DNA from: Pyronema omphalodes
Lineage: Eukaryota > Ascomycota > Pezizomycetes > Pezizales > Pyronemataceae
Assembly (NCBI GenBank): GCA_024516155.1
Contig: JAJJXM010000063.1
Span: 266,408-330,407 of the forward strand
DNA length: 64,000 nucleotides
Direction: 5' to 3'
Below the pieces are notes generated by a model. That model ran no database searches. It was not told the DNA's origin and saw only the letters and a program-made list of their open reading frames with translations. The translations under genes were made by a program, and so were the position numbers. Shown here piece by piece: positions 1 to 10,572 of this stretch (positions are counted from its first letter, which is position 1; every line of letters begins with the position of its first letter).

Positions 1-15
1 TGTGCAGGGGGACGG

Positions 16-30
16 GGGTTCGAGTCATCG
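16..30 (+). promoter_or_regulatory. B-box-like element of a unit cut by the window edge
   Basis: GGGTTCGAGTCATCG matches the Pol III B box GGTTCGANTC exactly over ten bases. The same context (TTGTGCAGGGG upstream) follows the T-run in units 7 and 16, so this is the 3' part of a subfamily-e unit whose RNA region lies before the window. Confidence 0.5.
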
Positions 31-395
31 CTGTGCAATGTTTTTGATGAGTGGTCTATAATCTTTGTTTACAAACGAGTTAATGATGTACATTGATATT
101 GATATACCTGGGAATCGTAATTTTGAATTTAGGACTATTTTCCGTTCTTTACATATCTAAGGTAGGAGCAGCATTTCGAATTTGGGGTTTCTTTTTTTTT
201 TTTTTTGATTTCTTTCATTGTGCAGGTTGTCGTATTTCGGGGAGACAAGATTAGTGTGGATATATATATATCTATATATATATATACATCAAACCTGCTA
301 TCTTATTAGCAACAACGAAGCGGCTGTGTTGTTGAGTTGTGGAACAGTTGAGGCAGTGGGTGTGGTTTATATACACCTGACTCAACGAAACCATC

Positions 396-471
396 AGCAA
401 TGTTAGCTCATATAAAGGGTCTATTGAAAAAGGCGTATCCGCCTCAGATATAGCCATGGCTTCTACTTTTT
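396..471 (+). ncRNA. Unit 1, candidate Pol III RNA (subfamily c)
   Basis: TATA box 366-373, 30 nt before the AGC block. The core holds a 5-bp hairpin, AGGCG (431-435) with CGCCT (440-444), where other subfamily-c units pair AAGG with CCTT or TCTT. ATGGCTTC is followed by T5 (467-471). The downstream B box (499-513) is degenerate. Confidence 0.4.
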
Positions 472-803
472 GCAGTCTGAGGGGGTGCGGGGGTGCGTGA
501 TTTCGGATCATGGTTTGGGTGTGGCTTTTGTTGTGGTGGGATTTCGGGTTTGTTTGCGATTTGTTTGAAAGGAGTGGATCACGTAAACTACAATGAGAGG
601 AAATAATTCTTTCGAATTTGGGAATTCTTTTTATTTTCCTTTTTTCTAGATCTCGTGAAGTTGGCTGGCGGCGTGCTGGAGGTGTGTCAGTTTGAATATA
701 TATGAAACATCCCGAGGGAACGAGTAAACAACATACCATCTTTCTTGATACGCAGTTCGGGCAGAGGGGGTGGTTTATATGAAGTCATATCAAATCAACC
801 GTC

Positions 804-877
804 AGCCATTGTAGCTCATATATTGATCATTGACTTAAACCATTGCCCATGGTGACCTTCCATGGCTTCAATTTTTT
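804..877 (+). ncRNA. Unit 2, candidate Pol III RNA (subfamily a)
   Basis: TATA 774-780. The core contains hairpin ACCAT (839-843) with ATGGT (849-853). ATGGCTTCAA leads into T6 at 872-877. B-box-like GGGTTCGGATCATGG at 901-915. The core recurs in units 9, 12 and 21. Confidence 0.45.
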
Positions 878-1230
878 ACTTGATTCGTACAGAGGGACGT
901 GGGTTCGGATCATGGTTTTGGGGTAGTTTTTTTCTTGTGGTCGGCATTGTGTTTTCTGGTTTTGGGATTGAAGGGAGTGGATGATGTAAACTATAATGAG
1001 AGGGAATTATAATTTCAGATTTAGGGCTTCTTTTTATTTTTCTTGTTTCCGGAATGTCGTGATATCGTAGGCTAGCATCGTGCGAGAGGCCAGGGTGAAG
1101 GAATAGAGTGGATTATCTTGGATATGCTGACTTTAGTTTCGGCTGTGTTATTGAGTTGTGGAGTAGTTGAGTAGTTGAGGCAGTGAGTGTGGCTTATAGG
1201 TTAATATACAGCCAGCTTAAAGCAACTATC

Positions 1231-1312
1231 AGCCATCATAACTCATAGAGTACATGTCTCATCTCAAAGATACACCAGTCAAAATGGTAATCTTCGATGG
1301 CTTCAATTTTTT
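1231..1312 (+). ncRNA. Unit 3, candidate Pol III RNA (subfamily b)
   Basis: TATA-like TTAATATA 1201-1208, again 30 nt upstream. The core forms a long interrupted hairpin: AAGAT (1267-1271) and ACCA (1274-1277) pair with TGGT (1285-1288) and ATCTT (1290-1294). End stem AGCCATC with GATGGCT. T6 1307-1312. B box 1337-1351. The core recurs in units 14 and 19. Confidence 0.45.
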
Positions 1313-1648
1313 ACGTGATTTGTACAGAGGGAGCATGGGTTCAGATCATGGTTTAGGGGTGGTTTTTTTCTTGTGGTGGGCATTATGGTTTCTGGTTCTG
1401 GGATTGAAGGGAGTGGATGAAGTAAACTACAATGACAGGGAATAACCATTTCAAATTTAGTGCTCCTTTTTATTCTTTTTATTTCCAGATCTCGTGATGT
1501 CGTAGGCTAGCATCGTGCGGGAAGTCTGGGGGAAGGAATAAGGTGGATTATCTAGGATATGCTGACTTTAGTTTTAGCAACAATGAAGCGGCTGTGTTAT
1601 TGAATTGTGGAGTAGTGGTTTATATACAGTCAACCAAAACCAACTACC

Positions 1649-1729
1649 AGCCATCATAGCTCATATCGTATCCTATGGTTTCGATGGTACATTAGTGAAA
1701 ATAGTGATCTTCGATGGCTTCAATTTTTT
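1649..1729 (+). ncRNA. Unit 4, candidate Pol III RNA (diverged subfamily b)
   Basis: TATA 1619-1626. The closing stem AGCCATC/GATGGCT is kept, but the inner hairpin of subfamily b is weakened. T6 1724-1729. B box 1754-1768. Confidence 0.4.
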
Positions 1730-1904
1730 ACTTGATTTGTACAGAGGGAGCATGGGTTCGGATCATGGTTTGCGCTGTGGTTCTTGTTTCGGTGAATTGT
1801 TTTATTTCGGTTTGAGAGAGTGGATGACGTAAACCTCAATGAGAGGGAATTATAATTGCGATTTTAAATTTTTTTTTTGTGTTTGAAAATGTCTAAACCT
1901 GGCA

Positions 1905-2237
1905 AGTGCCGCCAGTCTACTGTGATTTTGATTTTAATTTTAATTTTGGTGTTGATGTTGATGTTGACGTTAATTTGAATTCGAAACCGATTATGATTAT
2001 GATTATGATGATGACATTCATTACAGTTATAACCCAGTCTGCAACAAAAACAAAAGGCGTATAATTCAGCTAAACACATAACAAAATTTATCACAGTCAC
2101 TATCCATCATAACTACAGTGTACTATATCCGGCAGTTGAGCAGTTGAATCATTGAATCATTGAATCGTCCAGGCCGTGGACGCAGTGGCGGTAGTTTAAG
2201 CAATTTAAGCAACTTAACCGGCTCAGCAGCTTAGCAG
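1905..2237 (+). repeat. Inserted module, copy 1 of 3
   Basis: A ~330-bp segment that appears in three places, each time directly before a subfamily-c unit. It holds degenerate simple repeats (TTTTGATT, GTTGATGTTGAT, GATTATGATTAT, TTGAATCA) and ends in TTTAAGCAA-type repeats. Copies at 5356-5688 and 9656-9988 differ by small indels. Confidence 0.8.
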
Positions 2238-2267
2238 TTTATATACCCCCACCTCAAGCAAAATAAC

Positions 2268-2348
2268 AGCCATCATAGCTCATATAAAAGATTAGTGAAA
2301 AAGGATTGTTTGTCTTAAGATAAAATTTGCCATGGCTTCTACTTTTTT
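2268..2348 (+). ncRNA. Unit 5, candidate Pol III RNA (subfamily c)
   Basis: TATA 2238-2245. AAGG (2301-2304) can pair with TCTT (2313-2316) with one G-U. ATGGCTTCTAC precedes T6 at 2343-2348. B box 2373-2387. Confidence 0.45.
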
Positions 2349-2634
2349 AGTCCGAGGGGGTCGGGGGTGCGGGGGTTCGGATCATGGTTTGGGTGTGTTT
2401 TTGTTTTGGTGGAACTTTTGTTTTATTTTGGAGGGAATCAATGATGCAAATGTACCTGAGGCGGAATAATAATTTCGAATTTGCTTTTCTTTGTTTTTTC
2501 TCGAGATGCAGTGAATTTTGCTGCGTTCCGACAATACGCAAGAAAGATCAGTGAGAATATACATGATATAACTAACCAGCTGGGTTGTTAGGCAGTTGAG
2601 GCGGGTTATATATTGCCAGTTAGTGGTAACTGAC

Positions 2635-2715
2635 AGCCATTACAGCTCATATCAAGTATCACTAGATGAACGGTCTATGTGTGTTTAAGGAGTTTTTCAA
2701 TGGCTTCGATGTTTT
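2635..2715 (+). ncRNA. Unit 6, candidate Pol III RNA (subfamily d)
   Basis: TATA 2605-2612 (GTTATATA). Core beginning CAAGTATCACTAGA, shared with units 15 and 22. T4 2712-2715. B box 2732-2746 has one substitution (GGGTTCCGATT). Confidence 0.4.
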
Positions 2716-3076
2716 AGTCTGAGGGGAGCGTGGGTTCCGATTATGGTTTGGGGGGTTTTTCTTTTTGTTTTGGTAAGATTCAGGATTCGGGATTCGGAGT
2801 TTTTGGTTTCTAGTTCTTGATTCTTGGAGGCGCGATTTGTATGGATGTTTCGAAGAATATGGGACTATGGAACGAAGATTCATATGAGGGGAAATGATCA
2901 CTTCGAATTTAGTTTTCTCGCTATTCCAAAGTTTTTAGACTCTGCAGCGTTCGGGCTGTCATGGAAAACGTTTAGTCTGGATATATATCAAACCTCCCGA
3001 GGAAATACTACAAAACAACTGTGTTCTTATTCAGTAGTCGGGACTGTTTATCTATAGCCAATGAGAATTGACTATC

Positions 3077-3163
3077 AGCCATCATAGCTCATACCATTTG
3101 CTCTGTCTATGTTCGCAGGAGAGATCCAGGCAAACCAAGCCAGGTTTATGGCTTCACTTTTTT
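3077..3163 (+). ncRNA. Unit 7, candidate Pol III RNA (subfamily e)
   Basis: TATA-like TTTATCTATA 3047-3056. The core matches unit 16, but the long hairpin carries two mismatches. T6 3158-3163. B box 3187-3201 reads GGGTTCGAGTC, a perfect ten-base B-box core. Confidence 0.45.
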
Positions 3164-3541
3164 GGTTGATTTGTGCAGGGGGACGGGGGTTCGAGTCATC
3201 GCTGTGGAATGTTTGTGATAAGTGATCTACAATCTTTGTTTTCAAAGGAGTTAATCATGTACAGTGATGTACCGGGAAATTGTACTTTGGAATTTAGGAC
3301 TATTTTCCGTTCTTTACATATCCAAGGTAGGAGCAGCATTTCCAATTTGGGGTTTCTTTTTTTTTTTTTTTTTGACTGCAGCTTTCCGTATTTTGGGGAG
3401 ACAAGATTAGTGTGGATATATATATATATATATACCAAACCTGCTATCTTCTTAGCAACAACGAAGCGGCTGTGTTGTTGAGTTGTGGAACAGTTGAGGC
3501 AGTGGGTGTGGTTTATATACCACCACCTCTAGCAAAACAAC

Positions 3542-3623
3542 AGCCATCATAGCTCATGTAAAAGATTATTTAAAAAGGATTGTTTGTCTTAAGATAAAAA
3601 TTGCCATGGCTTCTACTTTTTTT
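3542..3623 (+). ncRNA. Unit 8, candidate Pol III RNA (subfamily c)
   Basis: TATA 3512-3519. The core is nearly identical to unit 17. T7 3617-3623. B box 3657-3671 (GGGTTCGGTTC). Confidence 0.45.
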
Positions 3624-3980
3624 AATCCGAGGGGGTGCGGGGGTGTGGGAGTGCGGGGGTTCGGTTCATGGTTTGGGTGTGGTTTTTGTTATGGTGGGAT
3701 TTGGGTTTCGGGGTTGGTTGTTTGTTGTTTGTGGTTACTGGTTTATGGTTGAAGGTGTGGATGACGTAAACCTCAATGACAGGGAATAGTTATTTCGAAT
3801 TTAGGCCCCTTTTTTGTTTTTGTTTCCGGGATGTCGTGGAGTTGACAGCGTACTGGAGGTCTGGTAGTTTAGACATATATCAAGCATGTCAAGTAACCGA
3901 GGAAACAACATACCATCATTCTTCATAACCAGCCGAGACATCGCGGATGGTTTATATAAAGTCATCTCAAATTAACCGTC

Positions 3981-4054
3981 AGCCATTGTACCTCATATAT
4001 TGATAATTGAAATAAACCAATAACCAGGGTGACCTTCGATGGCTTCAGTTTTTT
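3981..4054 (+). ncRNA. Unit 9, candidate Pol III RNA (subfamily a, diverged)
   Basis: TATA 3951-3958. The core hairpin seen in unit 2 is degraded. T6 4049-4054. B box 4079-4093. Confidence 0.4.
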
Positions 4055-4362
4055 ACTTGATTTGTACAGAGAGGGCATGGGTTCGGATCACAGTTTGCGC
4101 TGTGGTTCTGGTTTCGGTGGATCGTTTTATTTTGGTTGGAGAGAGTGGACGATGTAACTATAACTGAGGCGGAATAATGATTTCGAATTTGGAGTTTTAT
4201 TTTCTTTTTTCGAGATGTCGTAAACGTTGCAGATTTCCCGCGGTCTATAAGAAAGATCGGTCAGAAGGTACATCAAATATCATAACTTCCTAGCAACAGC
4301 GAACAGAATGTGCTGTTAGGTAGTTCAGGCGGGTTATATACTGCAACTAAGCACGGATTAGC

Positions 4363-4450
4363 AGCCATCATAGCTAATATAGAAGCATTACTAAAAGAAC
4401 GTTCTGTGTGTCAACTCATGGATGTAATACTTCAATGGCTTCAGTTTTTT
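4363..4450 (+). ncRNA. Unit 10, candidate Pol III RNA (subfamily f)
   Basis: TATA 4333-4340. A long inner stem: GAAG (4382-4385) and ATTAC (4387-4391) pair with GTAAT (4424-4428) and CTTC (4430-4433), with a C-A mismatch between. T6 4445-4450. B box 4466-4480. Confidence 0.45.
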
Positions 4451-4714
4451 GGTCCGGGGGAGCGTGGGTTCGGAACATGGTTTGGGTTGTGTTTTGTTCT
4501 TGGGGTGGGGTTTGTGGTTTGTAGTTTTTGTTTTTTGGAGGCGCGATTCGTTTGGATATTTTATGGAATATAGTACGTATGTGGTGAGGATGGATGCCAG
4601 CGGGAAGCATCATTTTGAATTTGAACTTCGTTTTTGGTTTCGAAACTTTCCAACCCGTCAAGTGTTGTTAGGAGGCCAGGGCAGGTTATATACGACTAGT
4701 CGTTTCAAACGAAC

Positions 4715-4803
4715 AGCCATCATAGCTCATATCATATGTGACAAAAAAGACAAGGATCATATGCGGTAAAGATACTAGGTTATTGTTATGGCTTCAAATT
4801 TTT
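4715..4803 (+). ncRNA. Unit 11, candidate Pol III RNA (single-member core g)
   Basis: TATA 4685-4692. The core is unique in the window; two CATATG copies could pair. T5 4799-4803. B-box-like 4820-4834 (GGATTCGGTTC). Confidence 0.4.
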
Positions 4804-5104
4804 AGTCTGAGGGGAGCGTGGATTCGGTTCATGGTTTGCGCTGTGGTTGTTGTTTTGGTGGGATGTTTTGTTTTGGTTTGAAGGAGTGGATGATGTAAAC
4901 TAAAATGAGGGGAAATTATAATTGCGATTTTGAACTTTTTTTTTTGTGTTCGACAATGTCTAAACCTGGCAAGGTGCCGCCAGTCAGGGGCTAAGTTCAG
5001 TCTGGAATATATCAAACATCCCGAGAAAAGAACATACTGTCTGTCTTAATAAGAAGTTTGGGCAGAGGAGGTGGTTTATATACAGCCAACAAACAACAAA
5101 TATC

Positions 5105-5178
5105 AGCCATTGTAGCTCATATATTGATAATTGAAATAAACCATTGCCCATGGTGACCTTCCATGGCTTCAATTTTTT
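5105..5178 (+). ncRNA. Unit 12, candidate Pol III RNA (subfamily a)
   Basis: TATA 5075-5082. Core as in unit 2 with the ACCAT/ATGGT hairpin intact. T6 5173-5178. B box 5203-5217. Confidence 0.45.
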
Positions 5179-5355
5179 ACTTGATCTAGCCCGGGGAGGT
5201 GTGGGTTCGGATCATGGTTTGAGCTGTGGTTGTTGTTTCGGTGGAATATTTTATTTTGGGCTGAAGGGAGTGCATGATGTAAACTAAAATGAGGGGAAGA
5301 TATAATTGCGATTTTAAACATTTTTTGATGTTTGACAATGGCTAAACCTGGCAAC

Positions 5356-5688
5356 GTGCCGCCAGTGTACTGTGATTTTCATTTTAATTTTGGGGTTGAT
5401 GTTGATGTCGATGTTGATTTGAATTCGAATCCGATTATGATTATAATTATGACTATGATGATGACATTGATTACAGTCATAACCCAGTCTACAACAAAAA
5501 CAAAAGGCATAGAATTCAGCTAACCACATAACGAAACTTATCACAGTCACTATCCATCCTAACTACAGTGTACTATATCCCGCAGTTGAGCAGTTAAATC
5601 ATTGAATCGTTGAATCGTCCATGCCGTGGACGCAGTGGCAGTAGTTTAAGCAATTTAAGCAATTTAAGCAATTTCAGCAGCTTAGCAG
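5356..5688 (+). repeat. Inserted module, copy 2 of 3
   Basis: Same ~330-bp module as 1905-2237, again ending directly before a subfamily-c unit (unit 13). Confidence 0.8.
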
Positions 5689-5718
5689 TTTATATACCCC
5701 CACCTCAAGCAAAACAAC

Positions 5719-5795
5719 AGTCATCATAGCTCATATGAAAGATTATTTGAAAAGGATTGTCTGCCTTAAATGTAGCGATGGCTTCTACTGTTTTT
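5719..5795 (+). ncRNA. Unit 13, candidate Pol III RNA (subfamily c)
   Basis: TATA 5689-5696. AAGG (5752-5755) pairs with CCTT (5764-5767), fully Watson-Crick where unit 5 has a G-U. T5 5791-5795. B box 5813-5827. Confidence 0.45.
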
Positions 5796-6054
5796 AGTCT
5801 GAGGGGGTACGTGGGTTCGGTTCATGGTTTGTGTGTAGTTTTTGTTTTGTCCTCTGTCTCTAAGATGGTAAACTGGGAGTTTTATTTTCATTTTTTCTAG
5901 ATCTCGTGAAGTTGACTGGCGGCGTGCTGGGGGTCTGGCAGTTGAGATATATATCAAGCATGTCAAGTAACCGAGTAAACAACATATTGTCTGTATGAAT
6001 AAGCAGCTTGAGCGGAGGGGGTGGTTTATATACAGCCAGCTTAAACCAAATATC

Positions 6055-6135
6055 AGCTTTCATAGCTCATAGAGGACTTTCAGATTTCAAAGATACACCA
6101 GTTAAAATGGTAATCTTCGATGGCTTCGATTTTTT
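6055..6135 (+). ncRNA. Unit 14, candidate Pol III RNA (subfamily b)
   Basis: TATA 6025-6032. The inner AAGAT/ACCA/TGGT/ATCTT hairpin is as in unit 3. The 5' block is AGCTTTCATAGCTCATA, which weakens the end stem. T6 6130-6135. B box 6160-6174. Confidence 0.45.
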
Positions 6136-6450
6136 ACTTGATTTGTACAGAGAGAGCATGGGTTCGGATCATGGTTTGTGCTGTGGTTCTTGTTTCGGTG
6201 AATCGTTTTATTTTGGTTTGACAGAGTGGATGATGTAAACGAAAATCAAAGGGAATAAGAATTGCCAGTTTAGGGTTTCTTTTTTTCGGTTTTGTTTTCG
6301 GGATGTCGTAAACTTTGCAGTTTTCCCGCGGTTTATAATAAAGATCGGTCAGAAAATACATCAATTATACTAACTTCTTAGCAACAGCGAACAGCCTGTG
6401 CTGTTGGGCAGTTGAGGCGGGTTATATATTGCAAGTCAGTACGAATCCAT

Positions 6451-6531
6451 AGCCATTATAGCTCATATCAAGTATCACTAGAATAACGGTCTATGTACGT
6501 TTATAACGCTTTGCAATGGCTTCGATTTTTT
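6451..6531 (+). ncRNA. Unit 15, candidate Pol III RNA (subfamily d)
   Basis: TATA 6421-6428. Core as in units 6 and 22. T6 6526-6531. B box 6548-6562. Confidence 0.4.
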
Positions 6532-6888
6532 AGTCCGAGGGGAGCGTGGGTTCGGATCATGGTTTGGGGTTTTTTTCTTTTTGTTTTGGTGGGATTCTGG
6601 ATGCGGGCTTTTTGGTTTCTGGTTCTTGATTCTTGTGGGCGCAATTTGTATGGATGTTTCGAGGAATATGGGAGTATGGAACAAAGATTCATATGAGGGG
6701 AAACGGTCATTTGGAATTTATTTTTCTTGCTATTCGACAGTTTTTGAGCTCTGCAGCGTTCCGGCTGTCAGGGAAAATGTTTAGTCTGGATATATATCCA
6801 ACCTTCCGAGAAAATACAACAAAACAACTGTGTTGTTGTTGTTGAGTAGTCGTGACTGTTTATATATCGCCAACGAGAACCAACTATC

Positions 6889-6975
6889 AGCCATCATAGC
6901 TCATATCTTTTGCTCTGTCTATGTTCGCAGGAGAGAACCAGGCAAACCAAGCCTGGTTTATGGCTTCACTTTTTT
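6889..6975 (+). ncRNA. Unit 16, candidate Pol III RNA with perfect 8-bp hairpin (subfamily e)
   Basis: TATA 6859-6866. AACCAGGC (6936-6943) and GCCTGGTT (6951-6958) form a perfect stem over a 7-nt loop, next to the 3' ATGGCTTC strand, where a tRNA would carry its T arm. T6 6970-6975. B box 6999-7013 has the perfect core GGTTCGAGTC. Confidence 0.5.
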
Positions 6976-7354
6976 GGTTGATTTGTGCAGGGGTCCGGGG
7001 GTTCGAGTCATCGCTGTGCAATGTTTTTGATAAGTGGTCTATACTCTTTGTTTCCACAGGAGTTAATGATGTACATGGACATTGATATACCTGGGAATCG
7101 TACTTTTGAATTTGGGGCTCTTTCCCGTTCTTTACATATCTAAGGTAGAAGCATCATTTTGCATTTGGGGTTTCTTTTTTTTTTTTTTTTTTGACTGCAG
7201 CTTTCCGTATTTCGGGGAGACAAGATTAGTGTGGATATATATATATATCAAACATGCTATCTTCTTAGCAATAACGAAGCGGCTGTGTTGTTGAGTTGTG
7301 GAACAGTTGAGGCAGTGGGTGTGGTTTATATACCACCACCTCTAGCAAAACAAC

Positions 7355-7436
7355 AGCCATCATAGCTCATATAAAAGATTATTTAAAATGGATTGTTTGT
7401 CTTAAGATAAAAATTGCCATGGCTTCTACTTTTTTT
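7355..7436 (+). ncRNA. Unit 17, candidate Pol III RNA (subfamily c)
   Basis: TATA 7325-7332. Near-copy of unit 8. T7 7430-7436. B box 7461-7475. Confidence 0.45.
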
Positions 7437-7752
7437 AATCCGAGGGGCGCGTGGGTGCGGGGGTTCGGATCATGGTTTGGGTGTGTTTTTTGTTTTGGTG
7501 GAATTTCTGTGTGGTTGTGGAGGAGGTTAATGATGTAAATGTACCTGAGGCGGAATAATGATTTCGAATTCGCTTTCCTTTGTTTGTTCTCAAGAAGCAG
7601 TAGATTTCGTAAAGAGCCGCTAGTCTGGGAATCACGACAAAGATTAGTTTGGATATACATCAAGAAATATCCTAACTTCGAAGCATGAACGAACCGGCTG
7701 TGTTGTTAGGCAGCTGAGGCAGGTTGTATACTGCAAGTCAATACGAATCCAT

Positions 7753-7800
7753 AGCCATTATAGCTCATATAAAAGAGATCATAACCTCATGAGCTGAGTA
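7753..7800 (+). ncRNA. Unit 18, truncated candidate RNA
   Basis: Degenerate TATA (GTTGTATA 7723-7730) and the AGCC/TAGCTCATA block are present at 30-nt spacing. The core, ATGGCTTC and T-run are missing, and the sequence runs into the promoter region of unit 19. Confidence 0.3.
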
Positions 7801-7914
7801 GTGTCGAGTAGTTGGGACAGCTTGAGGCAGTGGTAGTGGTGGTTGGGGTTTACGCAGCTTGAGCAGCTTGATCAGCTTGAGCGGTTTATTCACAGCCAAC
7901 TCAAACCACCTATC

Positions 7915-7995
7915 AGCCATCATAGCTCATAGAAGACGATCTGATTACAAAGATACACCAGTTAAAATGGTAATCTTCGATGGCTTCGGTTTTTT
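7915..7995 (+). ncRNA. Unit 19, candidate Pol III RNA (subfamily b)
   Basis: TATA-like TTTATTCA 7885-7892, 30 nt upstream. Subfamily-b hairpin intact. T6 7990-7995. B box 8020-8034. Confidence 0.4.
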
Positions 7996-8295
7996 ACTTG
8001 ATTTGTACAGATCGGGCATGGGTTCGGATCATGGTTTGGGTTATTTCTTTTGGTGTGGTGGGATTTGTTGCGTAGTTTGAAGAGCGGCTATCATGGGGAC
8101 GTATACGAGGGGAAATAATCATTTCAAATTTGGATTTTTTTCAAGATGCAGTGAATTTTGCAGCTTTCCGCCAGTCTGGTATAAATTTAAGTCTGGATGT
8201 ATATGTCCAATACCCTATCTTCGAAGCATCAACGAACCGGCTAGGTTGTTAGGCAGCTGAGGCAGGTTTCATACCGCAAGTTAGCAGGGATTGAC

Positions 8296-8370
8296 AGCCA
8301 TCATAGCTCATATAGGTTGAAAAAGGATAATCTGCCTTAGATAAAAGTTGCGATGGCTTCTACTTTTTTT
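8296..8370 (+). ncRNA. Unit 20, candidate Pol III RNA (subfamily c)
   Basis: Weak TATA (GTTTCATA 8266-8273). The core keeps AAGG pairing with CCTT. T7 8364-8370. The B box at 8388-8400 is degenerate (GGGTTTGGATCC). Confidence 0.35.
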
Positions 8371-8654
8371 AGTCCGAGGGGGTGCGTGGGTTTGGATCCT
8401 TGTTTCGGTGTGGTTTTTGTTATGGTGGGATTGGTGGTTGCTGGTTTGAAGGGTGTGGAGGATGTAGATGAAAATGTGGAATAATCGTAATTGTGAATTT
8501 GAGCGTTGTGTTTGTTTTTTCAAGGTGTCGTGAAGTTTGCAGCGTACCGACAAATTATATTACAAACATCCCGAGTCAACAACATACAGTCTGTCTTGAT
8601 AAGCAGCCGAGACATCGCAGATGGTTTATATAAAGTCATCTCAAATGGACCGTC

Positions 8655-8728
8655 AGCCATTGTAGCTCATATATTGATCATTGAGATAAACCATTGCCCA
8701 TGGTGACCTTCCATGGCTTCAATTTTTT
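8655..8728 (+). ncRNA. Unit 21, candidate Pol III RNA (subfamily a)
   Basis: TATA 8625-8632. ACCAT/ATGGT hairpin intact. T6 8723-8728. B box 8753-8767. Confidence 0.45.
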
Positions 8729-9036
8729 ACTTGATTTGTACAGAGAGGGCATGGGTTCGGATCATGGTTTGGGTGTGTTTTGTTTTGTTTTGGTGGAAGT
8801 TTTGTGTGGTTGTGGAGGGAGTTAATGATGTAAATGTACCTGAGGCGGAATAAGGATTTCGAATTTGCTTTCCTTTTTTTCTCTGGAAATGTAGTGAATC
8901 TTGCTGCGTTCCGACAATACGCGAGAAAGAGCAGCGAGAATATACATGATATATCCTGACTTCTAAGCAACAGCGAACCTGCTGGGTTGTTGGCAAGCTG
9001 GGGGAGGTTATATACTGCCAGTTGGTGGATAGCAAC

Positions 9037-9117
9037 AGTCATTATAGCTCATATCAAGTATCACTAGAGGAACGGTCTATGTGTGTTTAAGGAGTTTTTC
9101 AATGGCTTCGATTTTTT
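9037..9117 (+). ncRNA. Unit 22, candidate Pol III RNA (subfamily d)
   Basis: TATA 9007-9014. Core as in units 6 and 15. T6 9112-9117. B box 9134-9148. Confidence 0.4.
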
Positions 9118-9455
9118 AGTCCGAGGGGAACGTGGGTTCGGATCATGGTTTGGGTTATGTTTTTGGGGTGGTGGGGTTTGTTATGATGGGATTTGGGGTT
9201 GCTAGTTTTTGGTTTCTGGTTGAAGGGAGTGGAGGATGTAAACAACAATCAAAGGGAATCATAATTTCGAATTTAGGGATTCTTTTTTTTCTTTTCATTT
9301 CCGGGATGTCATGGAGTTGACCGAGTGCTAAAGGTCTGGCAGTTTAGATATATATCAAACATCTCAAGTAACCGAGAAAACAACATACCATCTTTCTTGA
9401 TACGCAGTTTGAGCGGAGGGGGTGGTTTATATACAGCCAGCTTAAAGCAAATATC

Positions 9456-9495
9456 AGCCATCATAGCTCATAGAGTACTGTCTGATTTATATTTT
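9456..9495 (+). ncRNA. Unit 23, internally deleted candidate RNA
   Basis: Good TATA (9426-9433) and 5' block, but most of the core and ATGGCTTC are deleted; only T4 (9492-9495) and a B-box-like 9518-9532 follow. Probably non-functional. Confidence 0.3.
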
Positions 9496-9655
9496 ACTTG
9501 ATTTGTACAGGGGGCGTGGATTCGGATCATGGTTTGCTCTGTGGTTGTTATTTCGGTGGAATGTTTTATTGTTGGCTGAAGGGAGTGCATGATGTAAAGT
9601 AAAATGAGGGGAAATTATAATTGCGATTTTGAACTTCTTTTTGTGTTTGAAGATA

Positions 9656-9988
9656 CGTGCCGCCAGTGTACTGTAATTTTCATTTTGATGTTGGTGTTGG
9701 TGTTGACGTTGATGTTGATTTTGACTCGAATCCGATTATGATTATGATTATGATGATGACATTGATTACAGTTATAACCCAGTCTACAGCAAAAAAAAAA
9801 AGGCATATATTCCAGCTAACCACATAACAAAACTTATCACAGTCACTATCTATTATAACTACAGTGTACTATATCCCGCAGTTGAGCAGTTGAATGAATC
9901 ATTGAATCGTTGAATCGTCCAGGCCATGGACGCAGTGGCAGTAGTTTAAGCAACTTAAGCAATTTAAGCAATTTATGCAGCTTGGCAG
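9656..9988 (+). repeat. Inserted module, copy 3 of 3
   Basis: Third copy of the ~330-bp module at 1905-2237, ending directly before unit 24 (subfamily c). Confidence 0.8.
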
Positions 9989-10018
9989 TTTATATACCCC
10001 CACCTCAAGCAAAACAAC

Positions 10019-10093
10019 AGCCATCATAGCTCATATAAAAGATTATTTAAAAAGGATTGTTTGTCTTAAGACGAAAATTGCCATGGCTTCTTT
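10019..10093 (+). ncRNA. Unit 24, candidate RNA lacking its T-run (subfamily c)
   Basis: TATA 9989-9996. Core intact, but only TTT follows ATGGCTTC, too short for normal Pol III termination. B box 10119-10133. Confidence 0.3.
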
Positions 10094-10450
10094 AGTCCGA
10101 GGGGGTTCGGGGGTTCGGGGGTTCGGATCAGGGTTTCGGGGTGGGTTTTTTTCTTGTGGTGGGATTTGGGGTTTCTGGTTTCTGGTGGGATTTGTGGTTT
10201 TTGGTTTGAAGGGAGCGGTTTGAAAGAGTGGATGACGCAAACTACAATGAGAGGGAATAATAATTTCGAATTTAGGGATCCTTTTTTTTGTTTTTGTTTC
10301 CGGGTTGTCGTGGAGTTGGCTGGCGGCGTGCTGGAGGTCTGGCAGTTTGGATATATATCAGACATCCCAAGTCAATAACACACAGTCTGTCTGAATAAGC
10401 AGTTTGAGCGGAGGGGGTGGTTTATATAAACCCAACTTGAACCAAATATC

Positions 10451-10510
10451 GGCCACTATAGCTCCTATGGTATTTCATGTACACAGCTCACCGCCATGGC
10501 TGTCGATTTT
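10451..10510 (+). ncRNA. Unit 25, diverged candidate RNA
   Basis: TATA 10421-10428 at the usual 30-nt spacing, 5' block GGCCACTATAGCTCCTA, short core, ATGGCTGTCGA then T4 (10507-10510). The inverted-repeat element at 10554-12156 has inserted about 40 bp downstream. Confidence 0.3.
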
Positions 10511-10572
10511 GGCAGGAGGGACGTGGATGCAAGTCGTGATTTGTGCGGTGTTTCCCTGTGGTACAAAAAAAA

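Noticed and set aside
272..739. 155-codon minus-strand frame in the array
   Set aside because: Low-complexity shadow of repeat units; the same frame is broken in sister units.
1..10500. CRISPR-like or simple tandem satellite reading of the repeats
   Set aside because: Repeats are ~400-bp diverged modules in a eukaryotic transposon-rich context, with promoter-terminator order; there are no short identical repeats with uniform spacers.
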